Below, in pieces: positions 9,134 through 17,877 of a stretch of DNA of 64,000 bases. The position numbers and the translations under genes are program-made. Each line of letters begins with the position of its first letter. Position 1 is the stretch's first letter. The notes beneath the pieces were generated by a model. That model did no database searches. It was not told the origin of the DNA and saw nothing but the letters and a program-made list of their open reading frames with translations. Origin of the DNA: Caldilineaceae bacterium (GTDB lineage: Bacteria; Chloroflexota; Anaerolineae; Caldilineales; Caldilineaceae). The stretch lies in assembly GCA_020634755.1 (NCBI GenBank), contig JACKBC010000007.1:124001-188000 (forward strand), given 5' to 3'.

Positions 9134-10060
9134 ATGGCTGCGAAAGCAAATTACGCCCAGTCGGCGCATATTCGCGCAATCTTACAAGCATTATTCGTTA
9201 CATTTCTGTGGTCCACCTCGTGGGTGTTGATCAAATTGGGGCTGGATGATATACCGGCGCTCACCTTTGCCGGTCTGCGCTACACCTGTGCATTTCTCTG
9301 TCTTCTGCCCATTTTTCTTCAGTCACACGGCCTTGCCGCGCTGCGCCAGCTTACCCCTGGCGCGTGGAAACAATTACTGCTGCTGGGCATTGTCTACTAC
9401 GCCGTGACCCACGGTGCGCAATTTGTCAGCATTGCCTATTTGCCAGCCATCACCGCCAATCGGATCCTGGGATTTACGCCCGTTGTGGTGGCGCTGCTCG
9501 GCATGGTCATGCTTTCAGAGCGGCCCATGAAAATTCAGTGGCTGGGGATCGTTGTATCCATTGCTGGATTGATTCTCTTCTTCTACCCAATTCAGCTGCC
9601 CATGGGCCAGGTCATCGGATTATCCGTAGCGGTGGTTGGCATGTTGGCCAATGCCGTTTCGTCCATTATGGGGCGCTCCATTAACCGCACCCGCGAATTA
9701 TCGCCGCTGCTGATCACAACCGTCAGCATGGGGACGGGGGCCCTGATCCTCCTGACCAGCGGCATCTTTCTGCATGGCGTTCCGGTCCTTTCTGCCCAAA
9801 GCTGGCTCATTGTAGCCTGGCTGGCTGTAGTGAATACGGCTTTTGCCTTTACCTTGTGGAACCACACCTTGCGCACGCTGGCGGCGGTAGAATCCAGCAT
9901 TATTAACAGCGCCATGTCTATCCAAATCCCCATGCTGGCCGTGCTCTTTCTGGGGGAACGGTTAAACGGTCGCCAAGTGCTCGGGCTGGTGGTCAGTATT
10001 GTCGGCGTATTGGTTGTGCAGCTCGCGCGAGTGTGGGTGTCCAGAAGGAAAGAAGTATGA
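9134..10060 (+). CDS. EamA/DMT-superfamily transporter under riboswitch control
   Basis: The 308-residue product has about ten hydrophobic segments arranged as two EamA repeats. The first repeat starts at LFVTFLWSTSWVLIKLGL and the second near residue 155 (IGLSVAVVGMLANAVSSIMG). EamA proteins are inner-membrane drug/metabolite transporters, usually exporters of amino acids, nucleobases or toxic small molecules. A GGAGG at 9122-9126 sits seven bases before ATG 9134. The stop overlaps the next gene's start (ATGA), so the two are translationally coupled. The upstream ykkC-family element suggests induction by guanidine or a signalling nucleotide. Substrate cannot be read from the sequence. Confidence 0.85.
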   Translation: MAAKANYAQSAHIRAILQALFVTFLWSTSWVLIKLGLDDIPALTFAGLRYTCAFLCLLPIFLQSHGLAALRQLTPGAWKQLLLLGIVYYAVTHGAQFVSIAYLPAITANRILGFTPVVVALLGMVMLSERPMKIQWLGIVVSIAGLILFFYPIQLPMGQVIGLSVAVVGMLANAVSSIMGRSINRTRELSPLLITTVSMGTGALILLTSGIFLHGVPVLSAQSWLIVAWLAVVNTAFAFTLWNHTLRTLAAVESSIINSAMSIQIPMLAVLFLGERLNGRQVLGLVVSIVGVLVVQLARVWVSRRKEV

Positions 10061-10884
10061 ACGCCGAGACGATTCATCAAGAACAGATAGAAGCCGCCAT
10101 TCAGGCCGTGGGCGTGGCCAATCGACCCGTTTGCTTACACAGCTCGCTGCGCTCTTTTGGCTATGTCGCGGGTGGGGCGTCGGCCGTGATAGACGCATTT
10201 TTAGCGGTTGGGAGCACGCTGCTGACCCCCACATTTTCGTGGGGATTTGCCATGCCGCCGCCCGTTGAAAAGCGAATTGCGCAGAACGGTTGGGATTACG
10301 ACAATTATTTGGGCCCCACGGGTGGCATTGGCCGCATCTTTTCGCCCAATACAAAAGAAATCGACAAAGACATGGGCGCCATTGCCGCCGCCGTGTTGAA
10401 CCAGCCGGACGCCATGCGCGGCAATCACCCAATCTGCTCGTTTGCGGCGGTGGGGCCGCTAGCGGCTCGATTCATTGAAGGGCAGCATGGCGACAACGTT
10501 TATGCACCGCTGGATGTACTGGCGGACATGGCGGGCATGGTTGTGTTGGCTGGCGTGTCGCTCGACAAAATGACGCTGATTCATCTGGCTGAAAAGCAAG
10601 CCGGGCGCAATCTATTCCGTCGCTTTGCCAATGATGCCAATGGAAATCTCGCGGCGGTGGAAGTGGGCGGGTGCTCGGATGGATTTGAGAAGCTGGCGGA
10701 CCCGTTGCTCACGTTGCGCCGCACAGCGCACGTTGGGCAAAGTTATTGGCAAATTTTTCGTGCGCGTGAAGCGTTGGTCACAGCTGCCGCCGCCATCCAG
10801 GCGGACCCGTGGATCACCCACTGTGGGCGAGCCGACTGCGACCGCTGCAATGATGCCGTCAAGGGCGGTCCGGTTGGCATATGA
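10057..10884 (+). CDS. AAC(3)-family aminoglycoside N3-acetyltransferase-like protein
   Basis: The 275-residue product belongs to the Antibiotic_NAT family. It shows the N-terminal LHSSLRSFGYVAGGA block, the TPTFSW loop, and the NHPICSFAAVG block with the family's conserved His. These enzymes transfer acetyl from acetyl-CoA to an amine; characterised members modify aminoglycosides or act on other amine substrates such as FrbF/YokD relatives. I chose ATG 10057, which overlaps the transporter stop as ATGA and is preceded by a purine-rich AGAAGGAAAGAAG; an upstream in-frame start at 10033 lies inside the transporter gene. Coupling to a DMT exporter behind a ykkC element suggests modify-and-export of a nitrogenous compound. 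True antibiotic resistance is only one possibility. Confidence 0.82.
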   Translation: MNAETIHQEQIEAAIQAVGVANRPVCLHSSLRSFGYVAGGASAVIDAFLAVGSTLLTPTFSWGFAMPPPVEKRIAQNGWDYDNYLGPTGGIGRIFSPNTKEIDKDMGAIAAAVLNQPDAMRGNHPICSFAAVGPLAARFIEGQHGDNVYAPLDVLADMAGMVVLAGVSLDKMTLIHLAEKQAGRNLFRRFANDANGNLAAVEVGGCSDGFEKLADPLLTLRRTAHVGQSYWQIFRAREALVTAAAAIQADPWITHCGRADCDRCNDAVKGGPVGI

Positions 10885-10986
10885 ATTCCTTTTTGTTATA
10901 GTAACAGCATTACACGTGAAGCTCTCTAACCCACGTATCAATCTCACAGCATAGCTCATCTACATTCTAACTCGGACAACATCCCA

Positions 10987-13900
10987 ATGTCGCCCGACCG
11001 CCTTTGCTTACTCGGCACTTTTCAACTGATCCATCATGGTCAGCCCATTACGCTCGGTCAACCGCGCTTGGAAGAACTGCTGGCGCTGTTAGCACTTTGC
11101 CCTGGCGTCCCCGTTGCGCGTATGCAGATCGCATATCGCTTCTGGCCCGATTCGAATGAAAGCCAGGCGCGTACAAACGTGCGCAATCTACTCTATAAGC
11201 TGCGGCAAGTCTGGCCGCAAGCCCATGAAGTAATTGATATCGGTCGCAATGAAATTGCTTGGCGCGAGGATGCAGACATTACGCTCGATGTCCAAACATT
11301 TCTAGAACGTTGTGATGAAGCCGAGCATTCTACTCAGCCCACAGAACGCATCCAGATGCTGACGGCGGTGGTGGATGGCTATTCTGGTGAGCTGCTGCCT
11401 AACTGCTATACAGATTGGGCGTTGACCGAACGCGAGCAGTTGCGTCGACGCTTCGCAACTGCGCTCGAAGCGCTCATCGATGTACACCTGGAAGTGCGGC
11501 AATATGCGGAAGCGCTGCCGCGAGCGAGACAGCTATGCACCTACGATCCGCTGCACGAAGCCTCCTATCGCCGCCTCATGCAGATTCATTCCCTGTTGGG
11601 CGATCGCGCCGCAGCCTTGCGCGTCTACCACGACTGTGTATCCATGTTGGAGAAGGAACTCGGTGTTGAACCAGCGGCGGCAACAACCCAGCTTTACGTC
11701 CAGTTGGTGCAGCGGACATTGCCCACCAGCAGGCCGTTGGGCGCACCTGTACCAACCCAACGACCGCGCCTCATCGGTCGCTATATAGAGTGGCAGCAAC
11801 TCCAACAAGCATGGCGCATGGTGCAAGGGAGGCAGGCCCATGTTGTCCTCCTCTGGGGTGAGGCAGGCATCGGCAAGACGCGCCTGGCCGAAGAGCTGCT
11901 GGCGTGGGTGCGGCGTTTGGGCCACGCCAACGCCTCCAGTCGTTCCTATGCCGCCCAGGGCGCACTGGGCTATGCACCGATTACCGAATGGCTGCGTGCG
12001 CCAACGGTACAACCCGCGTTGTCCACAGTTGATGACCTTTACCAAGTAGAACTGGCGCGCCTGCTGCCTGAACTGTTGACCAACCGCCCCGATCTGCCCC
12101 CGCCCGGTCCACTGACCGAAAAGTGGCGGCAGCAGCGCTTTTTGCAGAGCATTGCGCAGGCGCTGGCCGCGGTTTCCGGTCCATTGTTGCTCCACCTGGA
12201 CGATATGCAGTGGAGCGGCCAGGAGACGTTGGCGCTGCTCCAATTTTTGCTGCACAGCGCACGGAGCCAACCACTGCTCATTCTTGGCGCCGTGCGCACT
12301 GAAGACGCGGTGGAGAATCAGCCATTGCATGATCTGGTTGCCGCATTGCGCCATCAAAATCAGCTCACCGAATTGACGCTGGCGCCACTCTCGCAAGCAG
12401 AAGTTGCCGAACTGGCGGAACAGACCGCGGGCGCGGCCATTTCGCAAATTGATGCCGAAGAACTCTACGCGGCCAGTGAAGGCCATCCGCTCTTCCTGAT
12501 CGAAACAGTGCGCAGTGAACTGACAGCTTCCTCTTTCCACGCCAGCGTGCGGGAACAAGACGCAGCGCTTGACGCCCCAAATAGTCTTGCCCCCATTCCA
12601 CCCAAGATCTACAACCTCTTTGTCACCCGCCTGGGACAACTCTCCGACACGGCGCAACGGGTGGCCAGCATCGCCGCCGTCATCGGCCGCGCCTTCACCT
12701 ATCCGGTGCTACAGGCTGCCACCGCCCTGGATGAACTTGAATTGGTCGAGGGCATCGACGAGCTGTGGGTGCGACGCATTATTCGGGAGCAGGGTGGCGA
12801 CAGATACGACTTTAGCCACGACCGCATCCGCGAGGTGGCCTATGGGGAGATTAGCCGCACCAGACGGCGTCTGCTTCATCGTCAGGTGGCCGAAGCCTTG
12901 GAGCAGATCCACAGGGGTGAGCTGGACAGCGTGGCCGGGGAAGTAGCCGCACAATATGCCCAAGCTGGTGACAATCAGCAGGCTTATCTCTATTATCGCC
13001 AGTCAGCTCAGGTTGCCTTGGCCCAATATGCTCTTCGCCAAGCCGGAAAAATGTTTGATGCCGCACTCCGTCATGCGCCAAATGATCCCACGATATGCCT
13101 AAATTTATTACATGAGCAAAATTTTGTTTTTCGGTCCTCCCTGCAATTTGTGCGTTGGGAGAAAAACCTTGAGCAACAGGAAGCCCTGTTATCTATTGTT
13201 ACACCATCTGATCCGCATCTTTCTTGGTTGATAGCTTTAGATCGCAGCACGTATTGTAGGCTGACGGGTGAGGGCGACAGGGCAATTGACGCCGCGCGCA
13301 AAGCTACTGAGTTAATACATTCCATCAATGAGCCAAAGGGCCTGGCCAGAACTTACCTGACTTTAGGCCTGGCCTATTGGATGCAATCTTACATGACCGA
13401 AGCTGCCGTAGCCTACGAAAAATCAGCCCAATATGCACGCCAGAGTAATGACTCTACCATTGAGATTATGAGCCTTCATTATCTTGCAGCCACAGGCATG
13501 TTTTCCGGCTCAGGGATTGATGAAATCCACAAATTGTTGATGACAGCATTTGATATCGCAAAAGCAACAAATAATAAGGCTCAATTAGCTGCGCTTTATA
13601 ACAAGCTTGCTTATTGCCGATTTGTGAGGGGGCTGGGTGACTTTGAGCACGCTGAGCAAGAATACAAGCAAGGCCTAACGATAGCCAGAGAAATTGGCCA
13701 GCGTGAATGTGAAGAAAATCTCTTGAGCAATCTGGCGTTGCTTTTCATCCACCAAGGCAATTATCGTCGTGCACTAAACACCATTTATACGGCACTTTCA
13801 ATCGGTAAGGGCCGACGAGACTACTGGCGCTATGCAGTAGCCGAGCACCATCTGGGTACAGCAATGATGCAAATGGGATGCCTTGCTTCCGCCCAAAATA

Positions 13901-14532
13901 AGCTCATTGCAGCAAGCACACAGTTAGGTAAGTCAGGCAATCATCACTTTGAGGTAAAAGCACGTTGTGACTTGGGGTTAGCCTATTATCTGAGTGGTGA
14001 ACATCAACAGGCACAAATTGAACTAACCCACGTACTGACCCTTGTCGAAGGCCACGGTGACCTGCGTTTTGAGGCGCTGGCTCGCACGCGATTGGGCTAT
14101 GCGCTGGCAGCATCCGGCCAACTTGACGAAGCACACAAACAATATGAACAGGGTTGCACACTCCACAACCAGATGGGGCAGCACTATTACGCCCTAAACG
14201 CCTTGGCCGGCTCGGCGCAGGTGGCCGCGCACCAGGGTGATCACGCCACAGCTTTGGCCCATGCCCAGACCGTCTGGCAGACCATTGCGGGCCAAGAGAC
14301 CGACGCCACCGTCGAAACGGCCCGCACCTTGCGCACCTGTTATGAAATCTTCCAGCAGCATGGCGATCCCCAAGTGGATGAAGTGCTCAACACTGCCTGC
14401 GCCCAACTCCGCCGTCGCGTCGCTACCATTGATGATCCCGATCATGTTGCCAAATTCTGGCAACTGGACGATCATCGCTTCTTTAAAGAGGTGGCCAACG
14501 AGCTGATCGATTCAACGGGTGGCCAGAGCTAG
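10987..14532 (+). CDS. SARP/BTAD-type regulator with AAA ATPase and TPR region
   Basis: The 1181-residue product has an N-terminal winged-helix/BTAD unit, about residues 1-250 (LGTFQLIHHGQPITLG; NVRNLLYKLRQVWP; EKELGVEPAAAT). An AAA_16 ATPase follows, with Walker A GEAGIGKTR at 291-299 and a Walker B-like LLHLDD near 400. From about residue 640 to 1130 there are degenerate TPR helices. It is a cytoplasmic, ATP-using transcriptional activator of the type that often controls secondary metabolism; targets are not visible. It starts at ATG 10987 without a strong ribosome binding site. Roughly codons 770-1010 are noticeably more A+T-rich than the rest of the gene. A degenerate second copy of its last 60-85 codons lies at 15672-15928. 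Confidence 0.85.
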   Translation: MSPDRLCLLGTFQLIHHGQPITLGQPRLEELLALLALCPGVPVARMQIAYRFWPDSNESQARTNVRNLLYKLRQVWPQAHEVIDIGRNEIAWREDADITLDVQTFLERCDEAEHSTQPTERIQMLTAVVDGYSGELLPNCYTDWALTEREQLRRRFATALEALIDVHLEVRQYAEALPRARQLCTYDPLHEASYRRLMQIHSLLGDRAAALRVYHDCVSMLEKELGVEPAAATTQLYVQLVQRTLPTSRPLGAPVPTQRPRLIGRYIEWQQLQQAWRMVQGRQAHVVLLWGEAGIGKTRLAEELLAWVRRLGHANASSRSYAAQGALGYAPITEWLRAPTVQPALSTVDDLYQVELARLLPELLTNRPDLPPPGPLTEKWRQQRFLQSIAQALAAVSGPLLLHLDDMQWSGQETLALLQFLLHSARSQPLLILGAVRTEDAVENQPLHDLVAALRHQNQLTELTLAPLSQAEVAELAEQTAGAAISQIDAEELYAASEGHPLFLIETVRSELTASSFHASVREQDAALDAPNSLAPIPPKIYNLFVTRLGQLSDTAQRVASIAAVIGRAFTYPVLQAATALDELELVEGIDELWVRRIIREQGGDRYDFSHDRIREVAYGEISRTRRRLLHRQVAEALEQIHRGELDSVAGEVAAQYAQAGDNQQAYLYYRQSAQVALAQYALRQAGKMFDAALRHAPNDPTICLNLLHEQNFVFRSSLQFVRWEKNLEQQEALLSIVTPSDPHLSWLIALDRSTYCRLTGEGDRAIDAARKATELIHSINEPKGLARTYLTLGLAYWMQSYMTEAAVAYEKSAQYARQSNDSTIEIMSLHYLAATGMFSGSGIDEIHKLLMTAFDIAKATNNKAQLAALYNKLAYCRFVRGLGDFEHAEQEYKQGLTIAREIGQRECEENLLSNLALLFIHQGNYRRALNTIYTALSIGKGRRDYWRYAVAEHHLGTAMMQMGCLASAQNKLIAASTQLGKSGNHHFEVKARCDLGLAYYLSGEHQQAQIELTHVLTLVEGHGDLRFEALARTRLGYALAASGQLDEAHKQYEQGCTLHNQMGQHYYALNALAGSAQVAAHQGDHATALAHAQTVWQTIAGQETDATVETARTLRTCYEIFQQHGDPQVDEVLNTACAQLRRRVATIDDPDHVAKFWQLDDHRFFKEVANELIDSTGGQS

Positions 14533-14721
14533 CGATTCAGACTGATTGCGTATCGGCTCAGTAGTTTACTTAGTTGCAACATGAATTGTGGTATAATCTA
14601 AGCAGCACCGTCATACTGCGGTTGTGAATAAATCCGAAATTTTCCACTGTATTAGTCGAGAAAATAAACTCCCGTTTTGTCACAGAGCAAAGTATAAATA
14701 TTGAGCCAGGAGCCTGATAAA

Positions 14722-15141
14722 ATGGCAACCGAAGTCAACCTCGTCCTACCAGATAACCTATATCTGCGCGCCCAACAACTGGCGGAAGCACAAAAACAAA
14801 GTCTGCAAACCGTACTGCTTGATGAGTTGGCAAAGGCCATTTTGTCCGAATCGGGCGCTAGCACAATAGCTTCCGTAGAACGCGTAGAGAACGTAGAATG
14901 TGAAAAACGAGCCTTTCGCGCGCTGTATGAAAGGCTTTGGGCACAATATCCAAACCATCATGTCGCCATCTATAATGGAGAATTGGTTGACCATGATCAG
15001 GATGGGATTGCCCTAAGCCGGCGGGTATACGCACAATATCCTGACGAATTTGTATTAATCAAAAAGGTCGAGCCACAGCCGGAGCGCACCTTGCGTTTTC
15101 GCTCGCCCCGTTTTGTAAAAGAGAAGGCATCGGCAAACTAA
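14722..15141 (+). CDS. DUF5678-domain protein (upstream partner of retropepsin-like protein)
   Basis: This product of about 139 residues has an N-terminal helix-rich part resembling a ribbon-helix-helix/DUF104-like antitoxin (VNLVLPDNLYLRAQQLAEA). Its C-terminal DUF5678 motif is VAIYNGELVDHDQDGIALSRR, followed by VYAQYPDEFVLIKKV. ATG 14722 has an upstream AGGAGCC (14706-14712); an alternative TTG at 14701 is less likely. The stop overlaps the next start (TAATG), so the pair is coupled. DUF5678 proteins are repeatedly found beside small aspartic-protease-like proteins; the pair's function is not established, although an addiction- or regulation-type module is often suggested. This pair lies between two copies of the SARP gene's 3' end. 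Confidence 0.7.
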   Translation: MATEVNLVLPDNLYLRAQQLAEAQKQSLQTVLLDELAKAILSESGASTIASVERVENVECEKRAFRALYERLWAQYPNHHVAIYNGELVDHDQDGIALSRRVYAQYPDEFVLIKKVEPQPERTLRFRSPRFVKEKASAN

Positions 15142-15530
15142 TGGTCTCGACCTTTTATTACGATACAGACTATGACGGACCATCCTTTCCAACGGTGCAC
15201 GTGACAATTCACAATCTCGTAGATGCCAGTCAATTCGTCACGGATACGGCGTATATTGACTCAGGCGCTGACGGCACCATCATTCCACTGCCTTTGTTAC
15301 AACAGATCAACGCACGCAAAGTGGATGAGATGAACCTACGTTGGGGAAGTGGGCAGAGCTTCCGGGTAGATATTTACGAAGCGGTACTCCAAATCGCTTC
15401 ATATCGGCCAATGAAAGTATATGCCGCTGTCGACCGGCAGGAACCGCACATCTTACTGGGTAGGGATGTACTGAATCAATTCATTATTTCGCTCAATGGA
15501 ATTGCCGAGGCTGTAGAAATTTCGCAGTAG
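15141..15530 (+). CDS. Retropepsin-like aspartic protease-fold protein
   Basis: The 129-residue product has one copy of the aspartic-protease active-site motif, D40-S41-G42 in AYIDSGADGTIIP. A downstream hydrophobic ILLGRDVLNQF corresponds to the second conserved region of retroviral-type pepsins. A single motif per chain implies an obligate homodimer, as in retroviral proteases. No reverse transcriptase, integrase or repeat structure is nearby, so this is a cellular family member rather than a retroelement. It is coupled by a TAATG overlap to the DUF5678 gene. Substrate unknown; processing of the partner is a reasonable but untested idea. Confidence 0.75.
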   Translation: MVSTFYYDTDYDGPSFPTVHVTIHNLVDASQFVTDTAYIDSGADGTIIPLPLLQQINARKVDEMNLRWGSGQSFRVDIYEAVLQIASYRPMKVYAAVDRQEPHILLGRDVLNQFIISLNGIAEAVEISQ

Positions 15531-15671
15531 AAGCCCTTTGGTGAAGAGCCTCTCTAGAAAATCGGTTGTGCTTCTACAGCTTACTCCTAGCGGAATAATC
15601 ACCACAGAGATTTTCTGGATAGATACTAAAGTCAAACCATCTGCACTATCCACATCAACCACTCCCCAGCT

Positions 15672-15928
15672 TAATCCAAGATACCATCCTCAAAACCGCC
15701 CACATCTTGCATATCTGCTATGAAATCTTCCAGCAGCATGGCGATGCCCAGACGGATGACGTATCCAGCACCGCCTGCGCCCAACTCCGCCGTCGCGTCG
15801 CTACCATTGATGATCGTGATCATGTTGCCAAATTCTGGCAACTGGACGATCACTGGTTCTTTAAAGAGGTGGCCAACGAGGTGATCGGCTCAATGTCCTT
15901 TCAGACTGACGTTTACTCTACGCCCTAA
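15672..15928 (+). pseudogene. Degenerate copy of the SARP regulator 3' end
   Basis: The frame reads KTAHILHICYEIFQQHGD, then ACAQLRRRVATIDD, DHVAKFWQLDDH and FFKEVANE. This matches the C-terminus of the regulator at 14320-14515 (48 of 56 residues identical from YEIFQQ to VANE). It extends about 16 weaker codons further upstream, then homology stops; there is no start codon or ribosome binding site. The reading frame runs past the original stop position to TAA 15926-15928. It is either the stump of a former second SARP paralogue or a partial duplication produced when the DUF5678/retropepsin pair arrived. It is very unlikely to be expressed as a functional protein. Confidence 0.8.
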
Positions 15929-15941
15929 TCCCCTCCAATAT

Positions 15942-16025
15942 TAGTACACCGTAACGGTGTTGGCCATATAGACATCGGTCTCCATTGGCGAATCTAGCCT
16001 TATCTTTTGCCGTTGCAGCCTACTG
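15942..16025 (+). repeat. 84-bp intergenic repeat, copy a
   Basis: Full-length copy of an 84-bp family defined in this window, beginning TAGTACACCG (consensus CAGTACACCGCAACGGTG) and ending TACTG. This copy is one of the most divergent: its central GTCGG/CCGAC stem is not preserved. It lies between the SARP remnant and the secreted-protein gene at 16245. Together with copy b (opposite orientation) it brackets the 16.2-18.3 kb segment. Confidence 0.85.
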
Positions 16026-16244
16026 AATACAAATATCTACGTACGCCGTTGATTGTTCCTGGGCCTACGCACATTTTGCGTCACTCCTTCGTAAAACGTT
16101 GATTGCCCCTTTACGAAACGTTTTCTTTCCATCAAAGAAACGAATCCGAAACGCCGCGCCTGCTATTCTGTCAGCAGCGCCAGTGATGATGTCCAACTGA
16201 CGACGATATAATCCCAACAAAACTCGATTAAAGGAGAGCCATTT

Positions 16245-17276
16245 ATGCTAGCAACAATCATTGAACCTCGGCTCAAATATGACGGGCTGAGATACAAGTT
16301 TCGCTATCTGATCCTTATCGCAGTTCTATGCGCAATAGGATTGTCGGCCTATGCTCCATCCATTGTCCATGCCGCTCCCCCAAACCAGGAACGCATTACC
16401 CTTAACAACGGAACTGCTTCTTACACTGGGTTCGTGACTGGGAACGGCATGTCCAAGAGTTATGTGTTGCGGGCTCAAGTGGGGCAACAGATGAAAATTG
16501 TTCTAACGGGTCAGGAACATGTGTGGTTCTATGTCCAAACACCAAACACTTATCGCTTAAACATGTATGGCGGCGTCCGTGAATGGAGCGGGACTTTGCC
16601 AGAAACAGGGGACTATTCCATTGTTGTTTATGCGGATGGAGGTGTTGTCAACGCTTGGTATCAGCTTGATATCAACGACGGAACGGCATCGCAACTTATG
16701 GATTCAAACTCTGAATTCGCACAATTCCCGTTTACGACGCAATTTCACGGCGTGAGTCTAAATGGCCAGAGCGAGCAACTTGCAGTTGAACCAGGTACTC
16801 GCATTGATGGAACACTTTGGTACCAAATCTGGAATCAGCGCAACTGTCCCGGCTGTCCCTATCAGCTAGTCGTTGGTATTGGGCAAGATGCGCAAGACTG
16901 CGCCTATGGTGGTGTTCCAACCCCATACCCAGGTACATTCAACACGGGAACGTTCAACTTGATCGCGCCTGCAAACCCCGGTGCATATGCAATTCGCTAC
17001 CAGAGTATTCAACAATCCACATGCGCTCAAGCCCAAGCCGTTTTTGAGAATGAGGCGCCGCAGAAGACAGTCATAATTGGCATATTAGTGGTCAAGCCGC
17101 CACCGCCACAGACTGTTACGCCAGATTTGTCGACTCCAGCTGGCGTATGCTATTCACACAATGACCCCTATCGCAGGCAGTGGAAAGTGGGTGAAACCAC
17201 ACCTTACCAAGGGTGGACCTGCCTTCCAGGAAATATATGGAAAAGGGGAGGTGAGCTGAGACCAGGTGCAGAATAA
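16245..17276 (+). CDS. Secreted protein with pre-peptidase-like beta domain; function unknown
   Basis: The 343-residue product has an unusually long N-region (about 21 residues) before a hydrophobic signal segment (YLILIAVLCAIGLSAYAPSI), with likely cleavage near AAP at 46-49. Residues about 55-150 (ITLNNGTASYTGFVTGN, YVLRAQVGQQMKIVL, LPETGDYSIVVYADGG) look like a PPC-type beta-sandwich often found in exported proteins. The middle part has a CPGCP-like cysteine cluster and resembles no family I recognise. The C-terminus contains a Cys- and Trp-bearing segment (YQGWTCLPGNIWKRGGELRP). AAAGGAGAG precedes ATG 16245 at good spacing. Extracellular or surface location is supported; the biochemical role is not. 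Confidence 0.6.
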   Translation: MLATIIEPRLKYDGLRYKFRYLILIAVLCAIGLSAYAPSIVHAAPPNQERITLNNGTASYTGFVTGNGMSKSYVLRAQVGQQMKIVLTGQEHVWFYVQTPNTYRLNMYGGVREWSGTLPETGDYSIVVYADGGVVNAWYQLDINDGTASQLMDSNSEFAQFPFTTQFHGVSLNGQSEQLAVEPGTRIDGTLWYQIWNQRNCPGCPYQLVVGIGQDAQDCAYGGVPTPYPGTFNTGTFNLIAPANPGAYAIRYQSIQQSTCAQAQAVFENEAPQKTVIIGILVVKPPPPQTVTPDLSTPAGVCYSHNDPYRRQWKVGETTPYQGWTCLPGNIWKRGGELRPGAE

Positions 17277-17376
17277 GTTTGGCGTAATTGAATTTGAACG
17301 ATCGGCAGGCTCAAACAAATACCCATGTAGACCCACATACGTTTCATCCACCAATCCATCTGCAAGGAGGAGCCAA

Positions 17377-17565
17377 ATGCAGGAATTACCACGCTCACCC
17401 CCAACCGTCATCTTCACATTGCGTCTTTGGCAGGAACCCATCAACCACGAGCAAAGTGAATGGCGCGGTGAACTCAAGAATCTGGCCACCGGCGAAGTGC
17501 GCTATATCCGCCTGTGGGATGAGATTGCCCGCTTCATCCCTGTTATGCTTGATGAAAAACGCTAG
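17377..17565 (+). CDS. Small protein of unknown function upstream of an OsmC remnant
   Basis: This 62-residue protein has an excellent AAGGAGGAG ribosome binding site at 17364-17372, five bases before ATG 17377. The sequence (VIFTLRLWQEP, WRGELKNLATGEVRYIRLWDEI) is typical of a short two- or three-strand beta protein found repeatedly in Chloroflexota. I recall the pattern but know no function. It ends at TAG and the same frame continues without a gap into the decayed OsmC sequence, so the two were once consecutive genes of one operon. It is too short to support a domain call. Confidence 0.55.
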   Translation: MQELPRSPPTVIFTLRLWQEPINHEQSEWRGELKNLATGEVRYIRLWDEIARFIPVMLDEKR

Positions 17566-17568
17566 TCA

Positions 17569-17877
17569 TTAACCGTCCAGGCAACTCCGCTGGTGCAGGA
17601 TGACGCGCCCACATTGGCAACCGCTTGCGCCACCATTGAACTGACCAACCAATTTGGCCGCGCCATTGTCAGCGCCCGCGGCAACCACTTTGTGGTCGAT
17701 TCGGCGCCGCCGTTGGGCCATCCCCTGAAGAGATAAACCCGGTGGAAGCCGTGCTGGGCGCACTGGCAACTTGCGGTCTCTTTGTCTATGAAGCGGCAGC
17801 CGCAGAGATGGATATTGTTCTCACGTCCGCCACAACAACGGTCCAAGGGACCTTTGACGTGCGCGGCCTCACTGGCG
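17569..17877 (+). pseudogene. OsmC-family gene remnant: lost start codon, one-base frameshift, truncated 3' end
   Basis: The first part reads TIELTNQFGRAIVSARGN, then HFVVDSAPPLGHP, and hits a stop at 17734-17736. The next frame continues NPVEAVLGALATCGLFVYEA and FDVRGLTG, the core of an OsmC-like redox protein (the family's helix with the catalytic Cys in LATCG). One extra C in the CCCC run at 17722-17725 would join the frames as GHPPEEINPVEA. The expected start is TTA (17569-17571) in place of ATG. Homology ends near 17877, well short of the normal 140-residue length, where an unrelated coding segment begins. Three separate lesions argue for a dead gene rather than a single sequencing error. 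Confidence 0.72.

Noticed and set aside
15141..15530. Retropepsin-like protein as part of a retroelement
   Set aside because: No reverse transcriptase, RNase H, integrase or long terminal repeats occur nearby; the gene is part of a coupled cellular pair with DUF5678.
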